In this document: positions 1 through 7,537 of the stretch, piece by piece
How the letters are laid out: each line of letters starts with the position of its first letter
How positions within the stretch are numbered: position 1 is the stretch's first letter
From: Bacteroidota bacterium
Lineage (GTDB): Bacteria; Bacteroidota; Bacteroidia; Bacteroidales; Bacteroidaceae
Reading direction: 5' to 3'
Length of the DNA stretch: 64,000 bases
NCBI GenBank assembly: GCA_023426145.1
Contig: JAFABG010000040.1
Location: 1-64,000, forward strand
Position numbers and translations under genes: made by a program
The notes under the pieces: generated by a model
Database searches by the model: none
The model's input: only the letters and a program-made list of their open reading frames with translations
Told to the model about the DNA's origin: nothing

Positions 1-29
1 GCGAAAGCAAATGATTCTATCTATTTGAA

Positions 30-130
30 GGGCGCAATTTCAAATGGACAAAAGGGATCAATTTGGATTGGATGAAGGGGGTCAGTTTGAATTGGACGAG
101 AGGGGGCAAGATGGGCTGGATTTTCCATCA
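30..130. mobile_element. IS21-like element terminus (four 24-bp repeats), remnant
   Basis: Four imperfect copies of a roughly 20-bp unit (GGG..TCAATTTGAATTGGA type) start at about 30, 54, 78 and 102, an exact 24-bp period, and end in TTTTCCATCA at 121-130. Multiple terminal repeats of this kind are known from the ends of IS21-family elements, which are common in Bacteroides. No transposase gene (istA/istB) lies inside the window, so this is either the right end of an element that continues to the left or an isolated remnant. Assignment is by pattern only. Confidence 0.5.
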
Positions 131-258
131 GTAGCGATCACCTCACCATATAATTGTCAAACTTCTTAATAGATATAATAAAAATTGCAGAATATTTTGT
201 TTATAAAATATAAACAACTAATTTTGCAACCCAAAATCAGAACAAAGCATAGATATTA

Positions 259-603
259 ATGAAACATTTGTCCTACATATTAGCTTTATGGGTGCTGTTA
301 TTATCAACAGTTCCATGCTTTCTTGAAGACAAATGTCTGTTTCAATGTGCTGATGAACAAACAGAAGAACCATGTGCTGATAATGATGGTTCCTCATGTA
401 CAGACTGCAATTGTTCACCATTTCTACATTGCAACACATGCACAGGTTGCCCAATACCCAAATTGTTTCATTCACCAACCGCCGAATTAATTCTATTAAA
501 TAATAACCTTTCGTTTTACAAAGAGAAAATGATTCCTCATTTCTCTTCCTCAATTTGGCAGCCGCCTAAGCTGATGAATTTAGCAGATTTCTGTATGTCA
601 TAA
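259..603 (+). CDS. Small exported Cys-rich protein, DUF6660-like
   Basis: This 114-residue protein starts with a hydrophobic signal segment (residues 1-21, LSYILALWVLLLSTVPCFLE). A cysteine-rich middle follows, with CxxxC, CTDCNC and CNTCTGC spacings between about residues 26 and 65, and then a polar tail. The layout matches the short DUF6660-type proteins that in Bacteroidota sit beside TonB-dependent receptors or heavy-metal efflux genes. Clustered cysteines in an exported protein suggest thiol-metal binding or a disulfide-locked periplasmic protein, but the function is unknown. It precedes a TonB-dependent receptor by 126 bp on the same strand and is probably co-expressed with it. The family name is from memory of the pattern; the C-terminal half after residue 68 is not recognised. 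Confidence 0.65.
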   Translation: MKHLSYILALWVLLLSTVPCFLEDKCLFQCADEQTEEPCADNDGSSCTDCNCSPFLHCNTCTGCPIPKLFHSPTAELILLNNNLSFYKEKMIPHFSSSIWQPPKLMNLADFCMS

Positions 604-640
604 TTAATATGACCTCACCATTTATTTATTAAATTCATGA

Positions 641-662
641 TGATGAAACCACTGTTTCATCA
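641..662. repeat. Short inverted repeat between DUF6660 gene and receptor
   Basis: TGATGAAAC (641-649) and GTTTCATCA (654-662) are perfect 9-bp arms around a 4-nt loop. There is no following T-run, so this looks more like an operator or mRNA-stabilising hairpin than a terminator. It lies between the two genes of the accessory patch. Confidence 0.4.
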
Positions 663-729
663 CCAGTACGTCGTGCACTTATTATAATACAGATTAAGTG
701 TGTGGCACTAAATTGACAAAACAAGAAAA

Positions 730-2907
730 ATGAAAATTAAATTAATAGCACTGGCAATAATTACATTGCTGGCACAAAGCATTTGTGCGCAAAACATATT
801 TAAAGCAATCGTTAAAGACGGAGATACTAAAGAGATACTGGTTGGCGTGAATGCCGTTCTTAATAAAACCGCCAATGGAGCAAGCTCAGATGAAAACGGA
901 ATAATCACCATTTCGAACATACCTGACGGAAAGCAACATATCACATTCAGCTACTTAGGCTATGAATCGGAAACCAAATCATACACATTCCCTTTATCTT
1001 CTTCCGCTCCGGTCGAAATCTTCTTGGAACAAGATGACGAAATGCTGGAAGAAGTTACCATTTCTTCAACCAGAGGTACGCGCACTATTCAAAACATCCC
1101 GACCCGTGTCGAATTTATTTCAAGCGAAGAACTAGGAGAAAAAGGGAGCATGAAACCGGGAGACATTCGTATGCTACTAAACGAAAGCACAGGTATTATC
1201 ACCCAGCAAACTTCTGCCACATCCGGAAATGCATCAATCCGCATACAAGGGTTGGACGGTAGATACACACAAATATTGAAAGATGGATTCCCCGTTTTCG
1301 CCGGAGCAGCGAGCGGACTGGGATTATTGCAAACTCCACCTCTTGACTTAAAACAAGTAGAAATCATCAAAGGCTCAACTTCAACTTTATATGGCGGTGG
1401 AGCAATAGCAGGCTTGATTAATCTTATCTCAAAAACTCCTGAAGAGAAAAGAGATTTAGGTCTGCATCTTAACGGGACATCCGGAAAAGGTTTGGACGTC
1501 AGCGCTTTCTATGGGCAACGATTCAAAAAGGTCGGTACAACCATTTTTGCTTCCTACAACAGAAATTGGGCTTACGACCCCTCTAACACCGGATTCACAG
1601 CCATTCCGCAGTTTGACAGATATGTCTTCAACCCCAAATTATTTCTCTATTTTTCAGAGAACACGCAAATGAGTGTAGGACTAAATGCCATGTTTGAAGA
1701 CCGTTTGGGCGGGGATATTGAGTATATTAAAGGAAATGGAAATGACACACACTCCTATTTCGAGAAAAACAAGACTCAAAGACATTCCACACAACTGACA
1801 TTCGAACACAAATTCGGCGAAAAAGACAGAATTGATTTCAAAAACAGTGTAACATACTTCAATAGAAATATCGGTGTACCCACTTATACTTTTGAAGGTA
1901 CTCAAGTATCTACCTTTAGTGAATTGACCTACACACGCACGAACCAAAAAACAGAATGGGTGGCTGGCCTCAACTTATGGACAGACAAATTTGATGAAAA
2001 GAAACTTACTGATTTTCAGTTAAGAGACTACAACCAGACAACCATGGGAGCATTCGTACAAAACAATTGGGAGGCAACAAAATGGTTGAATCTGGAAACC
2101 GGATTAAGAGCAGACTATATTCCGGATTATGGCGCAGCAATTCTACCACGAGTTTCTGCCCATTTCAAAATTACGGATAAGTTTTCGTCTCGACTTGGAG
2201 GAGGATTTGGTTATAAATCACCCACTATATTTACAGAGGACAGCGAAAGGCTACAATATCAGAATGTATTGCCAATTGATAAAGACAATAACAAGCTCGA
2301 AAGAAGCTACGGTTTGAATTTAGACTTTAATTATGTCACATCAATCTTCGATGGAAATGTAACTTTCAGCATAAACCAATTGTTCTTCTACACTTATCTC
2401 GATAATCCTTTATTATTGCAATTTACAGAAGATGGGCTATATCGACTTAACAACATATCCGGCAATACAGATAGCAAAGGAGGGGAAACAAATGTAAAAA
2501 TCGGATACAAAGATTTCCACTTATACTTAGGCTATACATACACCGATACCCGAACCAAAGAAAATGGTGTGAAGCAAGAGAACATTTTAACTCCGAAACA
2601 TAGGTTGAACAGTATTCTAATGTATGAAGTAGAAGATAAATGGAAAATAGGATTAGAGGCTTATTATTTCAGCCCCCAAAAACTAGGAGACGGACAAAAA
2701 GGAAAACAATATGTGGTGTACGGCTTCATGATTGAAAAAATATGGGAGATGTTTTCATTGTATGCTAACTTTGAAAACTTCACCGACAGACGGCAAACCC
2801 GCTTTGATACTATATATACCGGTAGTATATCTAATCCTATTTTCCGGGATATTTATGCTCCTTTGGATGGATTTGTAATGAATGCGGGTGTCAAACTCAG
2901 TTTTTAA
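730..2907 (+). CDS. TonB-dependent outer-membrane receptor (probably metal-related)
   Basis: This 725-residue receptor has a signal peptide ending near residue 20 (QSICAQ). A carboxypeptidase-D-like beta-sandwich follows at about 22-105 (GVNAVLNKTANGASSDENG), then a plug domain at about 110-235 (IRIQGLDGRYTQILKDGFPV; IIKGSTSTLYGGGAIAGLIN), then a 22-strand-type barrel ending in a terminal Phe (VKLSF). Such receptors take up siderophores, cobalamin or metal chelates with energy from TonB-ExbBD. Proximity to a Cys-rich DUF6660-type protein and an ArsR repressor points to a metal or metalloid substrate, which is inference. It is full length and intact. Its 3' end lies next to a broken thioredoxin-like gene, suggesting that the receptor block was inserted beside an older ars-type operon. 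Confidence 0.85.
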   Translation: MKIKLIALAIITLLAQSICAQNIFKAIVKDGDTKEILVGVNAVLNKTANGASSDENGIITISNIPDGKQHITFSYLGYESETKSYTFPLSSSAPVEIFLEQDDEMLEEVTISSTRGTRTIQNIPTRVEFISSEELGEKGSMKPGDIRMLLNESTGIITQQTSATSGNASIRIQGLDGRYTQILKDGFPVFAGAASGLGLLQTPPLDLKQVEIIKGSTSTLYGGGAIAGLINLISKTPEEKRDLGLHLNGTSGKGLDVSAFYGQRFKKVGTTIFASYNRNWAYDPSNTGFTAIPQFDRYVFNPKLFLYFSENTQMSVGLNAMFEDRLGGDIEYIKGNGNDTHSYFEKNKTQRHSTQLTFEHKFGEKDRIDFKNSVTYFNRNIGVPTYTFEGTQVSTFSELTYTRTNQKTEWVAGLNLWTDKFDEKKLTDFQLRDYNQTTMGAFVQNNWEATKWLNLETGLRADYIPDYGAAILPRVSAHFKITDKFSSRLGGGFGYKSPTIFTEDSERLQYQNVLPIDKDNNKLERSYGLNLDFNYVTSIFDGNVTFSINQLFFYTYLDNPLLLQFTEDGLYRLNNISGNTDSKGGETNVKIGYKDFHLYLGYTYTDTRTKENGVKQENILTPKHRLNSILMYEVEDKWKIGLEAYYFSPQKLGDGQKGKQYVVYGFMIEKIWEMFSLYANFENFTDRRQTRFDTIYTGSISNPIFRDIYAPLDGFVMNAGVKLSF

Positions 2908-2957
2908 ATTATAAAATAAACTCAAAATCAACAATAATATGAGAATTTTAGGAATAG

Positions 2958-3057
2958 TTAGTGTTGCATCGCAGCCTAATTCTGAAATAGCTTGTTTAGT
3001 GGTTTCATACAATGCTTTACAGCTTGAGCACCCGGTTCCTAATACTTTGATTTCCAT
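2958..3057 (-). pseudogene. Truncated thioredoxin-like (redox-active disulfide) protein
   Basis: Reading leftward from the ATG at 3057, the first 33 residues (MEIKVLGTGCSSCKALYETT and about 13 more) match the start of the small thioredoxin-fold proteins with a CxxC pair (GCSSCKAL) that accompany ArsR and permease genes in Bacteroidota. After residue 33 the similarity stops. The frame continues to 2755 with low-complexity residues and runs antisense into the receptor gene. A complete protein would be about 76-80 residues. The break near 2958 is probably the junction of a rearrangement that brought in the receptor block. Confidence 0.65.
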
Positions 3058-3094
3058 TTCTAATTCTACTTTAAAGTTAATATAATAATCGTAA

Positions 3095-3110
3095 TTCGTA
3101 GAACTACGAA
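3095..3110. promoter_or_regulatory. Palindromic operator candidate upstream of the thioredoxin-like remnant
   Basis: TTCGTAG-AA-CTACGAA forms perfect 7-bp arms between the arsR stop and the thioredoxin-like start. It shares the TTCG/CGAA ends with the palindrome upstream of arsR, so both could be ArsR binding sites. That is inference from position and symmetry. Confidence 0.5.
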
Positions 3111-3134
3111 CAATGATTTCAAAAAAAGGTGCTG

Positions 3135-3461
3135 TTATTCACAGCACGATGTACCTTTGCATTGGCAATCTCCCCAAAAAGTAGTAAATAACTTTCGTGC
3201 GAGTTCCCAATTTTCCCGGTTGATACAATACCGTACTTTTGGCGTTTCTATTTCTCCTTGAATTAAGCCAGCTTCTTTCAGTTCTTTCAAATGTTGAGAA
3301 ACTGTTGCCTTAGCGATAGGCAGTACTTCGTGTATATCACCGAAGAAGCAACTTTCTTGTTTTGCTAAAAAAGCAAGAATAGCCATTCGTGCGGGATGTC
3401 CCATTGCTTTGGCAAAACGAGCAATCTGTTCCTGCTCTACTGTGTACGGTTTATCTTTCAC
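3135..3461 (-). CDS. ArsR/SmtB-family metalloregulator
   Basis: The protein has 108 residues with a winged-helix fold. Helix regions around AKAMGHPARMAILAFLAKQE (residues about 17-36) are followed by a recognition helix in PIAKATVSQHLKELKEAGLI (about 48-68) and a wing with RYCINRENW. The tail is unusually cysteine-rich (CQCKGTSCCE), a likely thiolate metal or metalloid sensing site. ArsR proteins repress their own operon until metal binds. Here the expected downstream partner (thioredoxin-like gene, leftward) is truncated and no permease follows, so the regulator appears orphaned. Palindromes at 3484-3505 and 3095-3110 are candidate operators. Confidence 0.9.
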   Translation of the reverse strand: MKDKPYTVEQEQIARFAKAMGHPARMAILAFLAKQESCFFGDIHEVLPIAKATVSQHLKELKEAGLIQGEIETPKVRYCINRENWELARKLFTTFWGDCQCKGTSCCE

Positions 3462-3483
3462 TTCAATATCTCCTTTTTATTTG

Positions 3484-3505
3484 TTGTTCGCAAAACAACG
3501 AACAA
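3484..3505. promoter_or_regulatory. Inverted repeat upstream of arsR (candidate ArsR operator)
   Basis: TTGTTCG (3484-3490) and CGAACAA (3499-3505) are perfect arms separated by 8 nt, placed 23-44 bp upstream of the arsR start where an autoregulatory operator would be expected. Confidence 0.45.
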
Positions 3506-3629
3506 TATTTTAAATAGCAAAACGAAGAAGGAACTTTTTTCCAGGTAGGTGAAAATTGAGTTTTAGTTTATCGCTTTGTATAGATATCCAAAACGGACTA
3601 AACCTGTTTGTGTTGACAGCAAAATAGAT

Positions 3630-3675
3630 GCTGGCGAAAAGAAAAAGAATGTTTCTCTTTTCGCCAGCTTTATTT
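3630..3675 (+). terminator. Strong hairpin with T-rich tail
   Basis: GCTGGCGAAAAGA (3630-3642) pairs perfectly with TCTTTTCGCCAGC (3656-3668) around a 13-nt loop, followed by TTTATTTTT. It has the form of an intrinsic terminator, but no gene on the + strand ends just upstream, so it may terminate a short untranslated transcript or belong to a mobile-element end. Confidence 0.55.
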
Positions 3676-4297
3676 TTATGATTGGCGGGCTTTTGTTACC
3701 TTTGCAGCGCAAGCCCACCACTAAGCGAATTTCTTCGTTTTTTTTGTTACTATTTTGTTACCCACTGTTAGTAATAGGTGGGCTTCCTTATTGATAATCA
3801 GATTAATATACTCTATGGTATATAATATATGGCAAAATATAATAAATAGCTGGCAACTATGGAAAAAGAGAAAAAATGAGCAAAAAAATGATCGATAAGC
3901 TCCATTTTATCTTAGTAATTGTAGTCAAGCTACATTGTCGACTGTGATTTATCATAGAAGATACATGGCAAGACTTTTTGAATTCAATGAATCCTATTTT
4001 GAAGAAAGTTTCCTTGCTAGTCTTTTTTTAATAGAAGTAGAATCTGTTAAAATGTAATTGAAATGAAATATGAATTAATTTTATTTGACCTGTTTGTTCT
4101 TGTATATAGATTTTAATGGGTGTCTATATTCCCTGTTTTATTTTAATTTTTAGTTTAAAATGATATCATTTACTTCATTATTGTAGAAAAATGATTGCTA
4201 GAACCGATAAGATTAGGTAATTATTGCACTGATGTGTTGAAAAACTATTTTTTAGGTTAAAAAAGGACATTATTACCGATTTATAGAACACTATTTT
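3676..4297. other. Gene-poor region with repeated GTTAC motifs and a 9-bp inverted repeat
   Basis: No protein gene is convincing here. At 3690-3790 there are three GTTAC motifs, an inverted pair AAGCCCACC (3711-3719) and GGTGGGCTT (3778-3786), and a small CGAA-TTCG stem followed by eight T residues near 3725-3745. GTTACCTTTGC at about 3695 resembles both a Bacteroides -7 element and the core of CTnDOT-type attachment sites. The remainder to 4297 is AT-rich without recognisable structure. Confidence 0.4.
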
Positions 4298-4305
4298 TAT
4301 CTTTG
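4298..4305 (+). promoter_or_regulatory. Bacteroides -7 element (TATCTTTG), decides start of next gene
   Basis: TATCTTTG fits the Bacteroides -7 consensus TAnnTTTG. It overlaps the first TTG of the open frame, so translation must begin downstream at the ATG at 4327 or 4330. The resulting leader would be only about 15 nt. Confidence 0.6.
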
Positions 4306-4326
4306 TTGCTGGTTCTAAATGTCTGT

Positions 4327-5685
4327 ATGATGAAGATTACTAAGAAGAAAATAGCTTGGATCACCGTTTTTCTTATATTGGTTGTTGTAGTGAGTATTTG
4401 TAAGAAACGTTGGGTGGTTTGGTTTCATAATATTCCCGAAGCCCATTATGTGTTAACAGATAAACCTCAACGGGTTGTTTTGACATTTGGAAATGATGGT
4501 AAATTGTCTCGCAACGTTAGCTGGATGTGTGGGGGTGTTTCCAAACAAGCTAAGTTAGAGTATACTCAAGTCGGATCTGGAGATACTCTCTTTATTAATG
4601 GACATTCAAAGTTTTTTCAGACTCAGGGAGGTTTTTCCTATGCAAACTGGGCGAAGTTTAAGGATCTTGTCGGTGGATCTACTTATTCCTATCGGGTTTG
4701 GAATGATAATCGTTCTTCGAATTGGTTTTCTTTCACTGTCCAATCCGATTCTATAAATCATTTTTCGTTTGTTTTTCTAGGCGATGTACAAGATACTTTG
4801 CATGGGAAAACCCAAGAGTTTATGGATAATATTAGGCATCGTTATCCATCTGTAGATTTTTATATGCTTGCCGGAGATTTTGCAGAACGTCCAATGAATT
4901 GCTATTGGGAAGAAGCTTACAAGAGTGTAGATTCTATTGCAACAACTAAACCAATCATAGCTTCTCCTGGGAATCATGAATATGTTAAGGGATTAGTGCG
5001 TGTTTTAGAAGAACGTTTTGTCTATGTCTTTTCTTATTTGTTAGAGTCAAGAGTTGATAATAATACCGTGTTTTCTATGGATTATAACGACGCTACGATT
5101 ATTACTTTAGATAGCAATCGTGATCCTTGGTTCCTATTTTCTCAACGAAAATGGCTGGAAAATAAATTAAAGTCATCTACTAAGAAATGGAAAATTGTGA
5201 TGCTTCATCATCCTGTGTATTCGATTAGAGGAAAAATTAATAATTCACTTATACGCTGGATGTTCGATGGATTGTTTCGTCAGTATAAAGTTGATTTAGT
5301 TCTTCAGGGGCATGAACACAACTATGCTCGTATGACGAATAAAAATAGTGCCAATGAAATGACAACGCCTGTTTATTTAGTGAGTCATGCTTCCCCTAAA
5401 ATTTATAACTTGTATTTCAATAATAAATACGATCGTTTCGGTACTAATCATCGCTTTTACCAGATCATAGATGTACGTGGGGATACGCTCCAGTTGAAAA
5501 CTTATCTTGAAGATAACTCCCTGTATGATAATGTTGAAATTGTAAAAAATACGACTGGCACACAAGTTCTTGACAAAGCACATCATATTCCGGAAATACT
5601 TGAAATGCCTTGGCTAAAGGGGAAAAAAGCGGAGGAGTTCCAACAAAATGCAGAAAAGTGGCGGAAGCGAAATTCAATAAAGTAG
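4327..5685 (+). CDS. Calcineurin-like metallophosphoesterase, purple-acid-phosphatase-like
   Basis: About 452 residues. An N-terminal membrane-anchor or signal segment (IAWITVFLILVVVVSICKK, residues about 6-24) is followed by a fibronectin-like N domain as in purple acid phosphatases (FGNDGKLSRNVSWM; YSYRVWNDNRSSNWFSF). The metallophosphatase core carries all metal-binding blocks: GDVQ near residue 152, GDFAERP near 184, GNHEY near 217, HHPVY near 295 and GHEHNYAR near 331. It would hydrolyse phosphoesters in the periplasm; the substrate is unknown. It converges on the DUF1343 gene, with 12 bp of overlap at the 3' ends. The start at 4327 is preferred because the promoter -7 element overlaps the upstream TTG. 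Confidence 0.85.
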   Translation: MMKITKKKIAWITVFLILVVVVSICKKRWVVWFHNIPEAHYVLTDKPQRVVLTFGNDGKLSRNVSWMCGGVSKQAKLEYTQVGSGDTLFINGHSKFFQTQGGFSYANWAKFKDLVGGSTYSYRVWNDNRSSNWFSFTVQSDSINHFSFVFLGDVQDTLHGKTQEFMDNIRHRYPSVDFYMLAGDFAERPMNCYWEEAYKSVDSIATTKPIIASPGNHEYVKGLVRVLEERFVYVFSYLLESRVDNNTVFSMDYNDATIITLDSNRDPWFLFSQRKWLENKLKSSTKKWKIVMLHHPVYSIRGKINNSLIRWMFDGLFRQYKVDLVLQGHEHNYARMTNKNSANEMTTPVYLVSHASPKIYNLYFNNKYDRFGTNHRFYQIIDVRGDTLQLKTYLEDNSLYDNVEIVKNTTGTQVLDKAHHIPEILEMPWLKGKKAEEFQQNAEKWRKRNSIK

Positions 5686-6837
5686 ATATTTAGCTCTTTG
5701 TATCCGGTAGTTCTTTAGTTCAGTCTGCCAACTTTTACGAATTTCTTCCTCAGACTCACCTTTGAGAATGGCTTTGCGAACAGAATCTGTTCCCATTAAT
5801 AGATCAAACCATTGAGGACGAGAGAAGAAAATAGCTCCTTGCTTGGATATATGGTAGTATTTTAAAAAATAATAGAGTGTAAAACCGTTAACAGCTTCTT
5901 TTTCTCGAAGATCTTCGCCGTAGCATATTTTATCTTTGTGCAGTGGATGCTTGTCAAAACCCTTTAGTGCATGTGGAGTGAATTTAAATTTTCCATATCT
6001 TTTATTTGGTGCACCTAACACTTGGAACGGGAAAGTCGTTCCTCGTCCTACGCTTATTTGTGTTGCTTCAAATGGGCAAAGTGAGGCATATAGCTTAATT
6101 GATTGAGCATTTGGTAGGTTAGGAGAGGGCTTAATAGGTAAAAGATAAGGTTGTTTGTGTTTCCATCCTTCCAAAGGGATTACAGTTAATGAGCAAGTCT
6201 TTACAAAAGTATTCATCCATCCTTCTCCATTAATCATGAGAGCAAGTTCACCTACCGTACAACCGTGGAGAATGGGAATCGGTAGTATACCAACAAAACT
6301 TTTATACGAGTTTTTTAGCACAGGCCCATCAATGTAGTCACATGGATTAGGGCGATCCAAAACAATCATTTTTTTATGATTTTCGGCACAAGCCTCCATT
6401 ACATAATACATCGTGCTGATATAAGTGTAAAATCGTGCACCAACATCCTGGATGTCGAAAACTACTACGTCAACATCCTTTAGCTGATCAGCAGTAGGTC
6501 TCTTGTTTTTTCCATAAAGCGATATGATATTTACACCCGTATGAGGATCTTGTCCATTTACGATGTGTTCTCCTGCATCGGCATTTCCACGAAAGCCATG
6601 TTCAGGAGCAAAAGCTTTAACTATGTTGATTTTTAATCTTAATAAGGTATCTAGTAAATGGACTTGTTGAGATCCAACTATTGAAGTGTGATTCACTACC
6701 AGTGCCACGCGTTTTCCTTTGAGTAGCGGGAGGTAATGATCCATGCGTTCGGCACCTGTAATGACTTTCCCACTCGCTTGAATAGAAATGAGCATAACGA
6801 AAAGAAAGATAAGAATGCGAGAGATTCTGGCGGGCAT
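5674..6837 (-). CDS. namZ: DUF1343 protein, NamZ-like exo-beta-N-acetylmuramidase
   Basis: About 387 residues from the ATG at 6837, where a signal peptide begins (RISRILIFLFVMLISIQASG). The family blocks are GAERMDHYLPLLKGKRVALV, NHTSIVG, FAPEHGFRG-DAGE, VVFDIQDVGARFYTYISTM, DRPNPCD, LPIPILHGCTVGELALMING and SVGRGTTFPFQVLGAP. DUF1343 members from Tannerella (NamZ) and Bacillus release N-acetylmuramic acid from peptidoglycan fragments, so a role in cell-wall turnover or recycling is likely. The longer upstream frame to 6921 is rejected: a minus-strand -7 element (TATTTTTG) lies at 6863-6870, inside it. The symbol is by family analogy. Confidence 0.8.
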   Translation of the reverse strand: MPARISRILIFLFVMLISIQASGKVITGAERMDHYLPLLKGKRVALVVNHTSIVGSQQVHLLDTLLRLKINIVKAFAPEHGFRGNADAGEHIVNGQDPHTGVNIISLYGKNKRPTADQLKDVDVVVFDIQDVGARFYTYISTMYYVMEACAENHKKMIVLDRPNPCDYIDGPVLKNSYKSFVGILPIPILHGCTVGELALMINGEGWMNTFVKTCSLTVIPLEGWKHKQPYLLPIKPSPNLPNAQSIKLYASLCPFEATQISVGRGTTFPFQVLGAPNKRYGKFKFTPHALKGFDKHPLHKDKICYGEDLREKEAVNGFTLYYFLKYYHISKQGAIFFSRPQWFDLLMGTDSVRKAILKGESEEEIRKSWQTELKNYRIQRAKYLLY

Positions 6838-6862
6838 ATAAGCTATTTTTTGTATTATTGCA

Positions 6863-6870
6863 CAAAAATA
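6863..6870 (-). promoter_or_regulatory. -7 element for the NamZ-like gene
   Basis: On the minus strand this reads TATTTTTG (TAnnTTTG). Placed 26 bp before the ATG at 6837, it supports that start over the upstream one. Confidence 0.5.
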
Positions 6871-6911
6871 TTGTTTATTGAGTAAGAGACAAGTAATAAC
6901 AAGCGAAAAGT

Positions 6912-7448
6912 ATGAATCCAATTGAAATTATCGACAAATTTTATCCTCAAGAGACAGAATTAAGACATATCCTGCTGACTCACAGTCTTTCTGTTACACA
7001 AAAAGCTTTAAGCATTATTGATGCACATCCTGAATTGTCTATTGATCGAAGCTTCGTTGAGGAAGCTACACTTTTACATGATATTGGTATATTCCTAACT
7101 GATGCTCCTTCTATTCAATGTTTTGGTGAACATCCATACATCGCTCATGGTTATTTGGGAGCTGATCTTTTGAGAAAAGAAGGTCTAGAGAAGCACGCTT
7201 TTGTCTGTGAGCGACATACCGGTGCTGGATTATCTTTAGAACAAATCATTCAAAATGAACTTCCTATACCTCATCGTGAAATGCTTCCTATCAGTCTGGA
7301 AGAGCAGGTGATTTGTTTCGCTGATAAATTCTTTTCTAAATCCCATCTAGATCAAGAGAAAACCGTTGAGAAAGCTCGAAAGAGTATTTCCAAATATGGA
7401 GAAGCGGGCCTAAACCGTTTTGATAGGTGGTGTTCTCTTTTTTTATAG
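6912..7448 (+). CDS. HD-domain protein (putative phosphohydrolase)
   Basis: This 178-residue, single-domain HD protein has a first metal-ligand His near residue 24 (LLTHSLSVTQKAL), the HD pair at about 56-57 (ATLLHDIGIFLTD), further His residues at HPYIAHG and CERHTG, and a closing Asp in CFADKFFSKS. HD proteins hydrolyse phosphomonoesters of nucleotides or related compounds; the substrate cannot be deduced. It lies divergent from the NamZ-like gene and 89 bp upstream of lptD on the same strand. No signal peptide is seen, so it is cytoplasmic. Confidence 0.85.
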   Translation: MNPIEIIDKFYPQETELRHILLTHSLSVTQKALSIIDAHPELSIDRSFVEEATLLHDIGIFLTDAPSIQCFGEHPYIAHGYLGADLLRKEGLEKHAFVCERHTGAGLSLEQIIQNELPIPHREMLPISLEEQVICFADKFFSKSHLDQEKTVEKARKSISKYGEAGLNRFDRWCSLFL

Positions 7449-7503
7449 CACTAAAAAATAATTAAATAACTGCTATTCTCACACATTATTAATGAAGTTT
7501 GTG

Positions 7504-7511
7504 TACTTTTG
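7504..7511 (+). promoter_or_regulatory. -7 element upstream of lptD
   Basis: TACTTTTG matches TAnnTTTG, 27 bp before the ATG at 7538. No clear -33 TTTG is visible at the usual spacing. Confidence 0.45.
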
Positions 7512-7537
7512 CCACTTCAAGCGTAAACAATTAGTTA

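Noticed and set aside
3694..3704. GTTACCTTTGC as a CTnDOT-type attachment core
   Set aside because: It matches nine of ten core positions, but the same bases match the common -7 promoter consensus, and no integrase or duplicate is present in the window. Kept only as a possibility.
3576..3794. 72-codon open frame on the + strand in the gene-poor region
   Set aside because: It spans a strong terminator-like hairpin and repeats, has no ribosome-binding site, and its composition (Lys-rich then Leu/Phe-rich) follows the hairpin sequence rather than a protein family.
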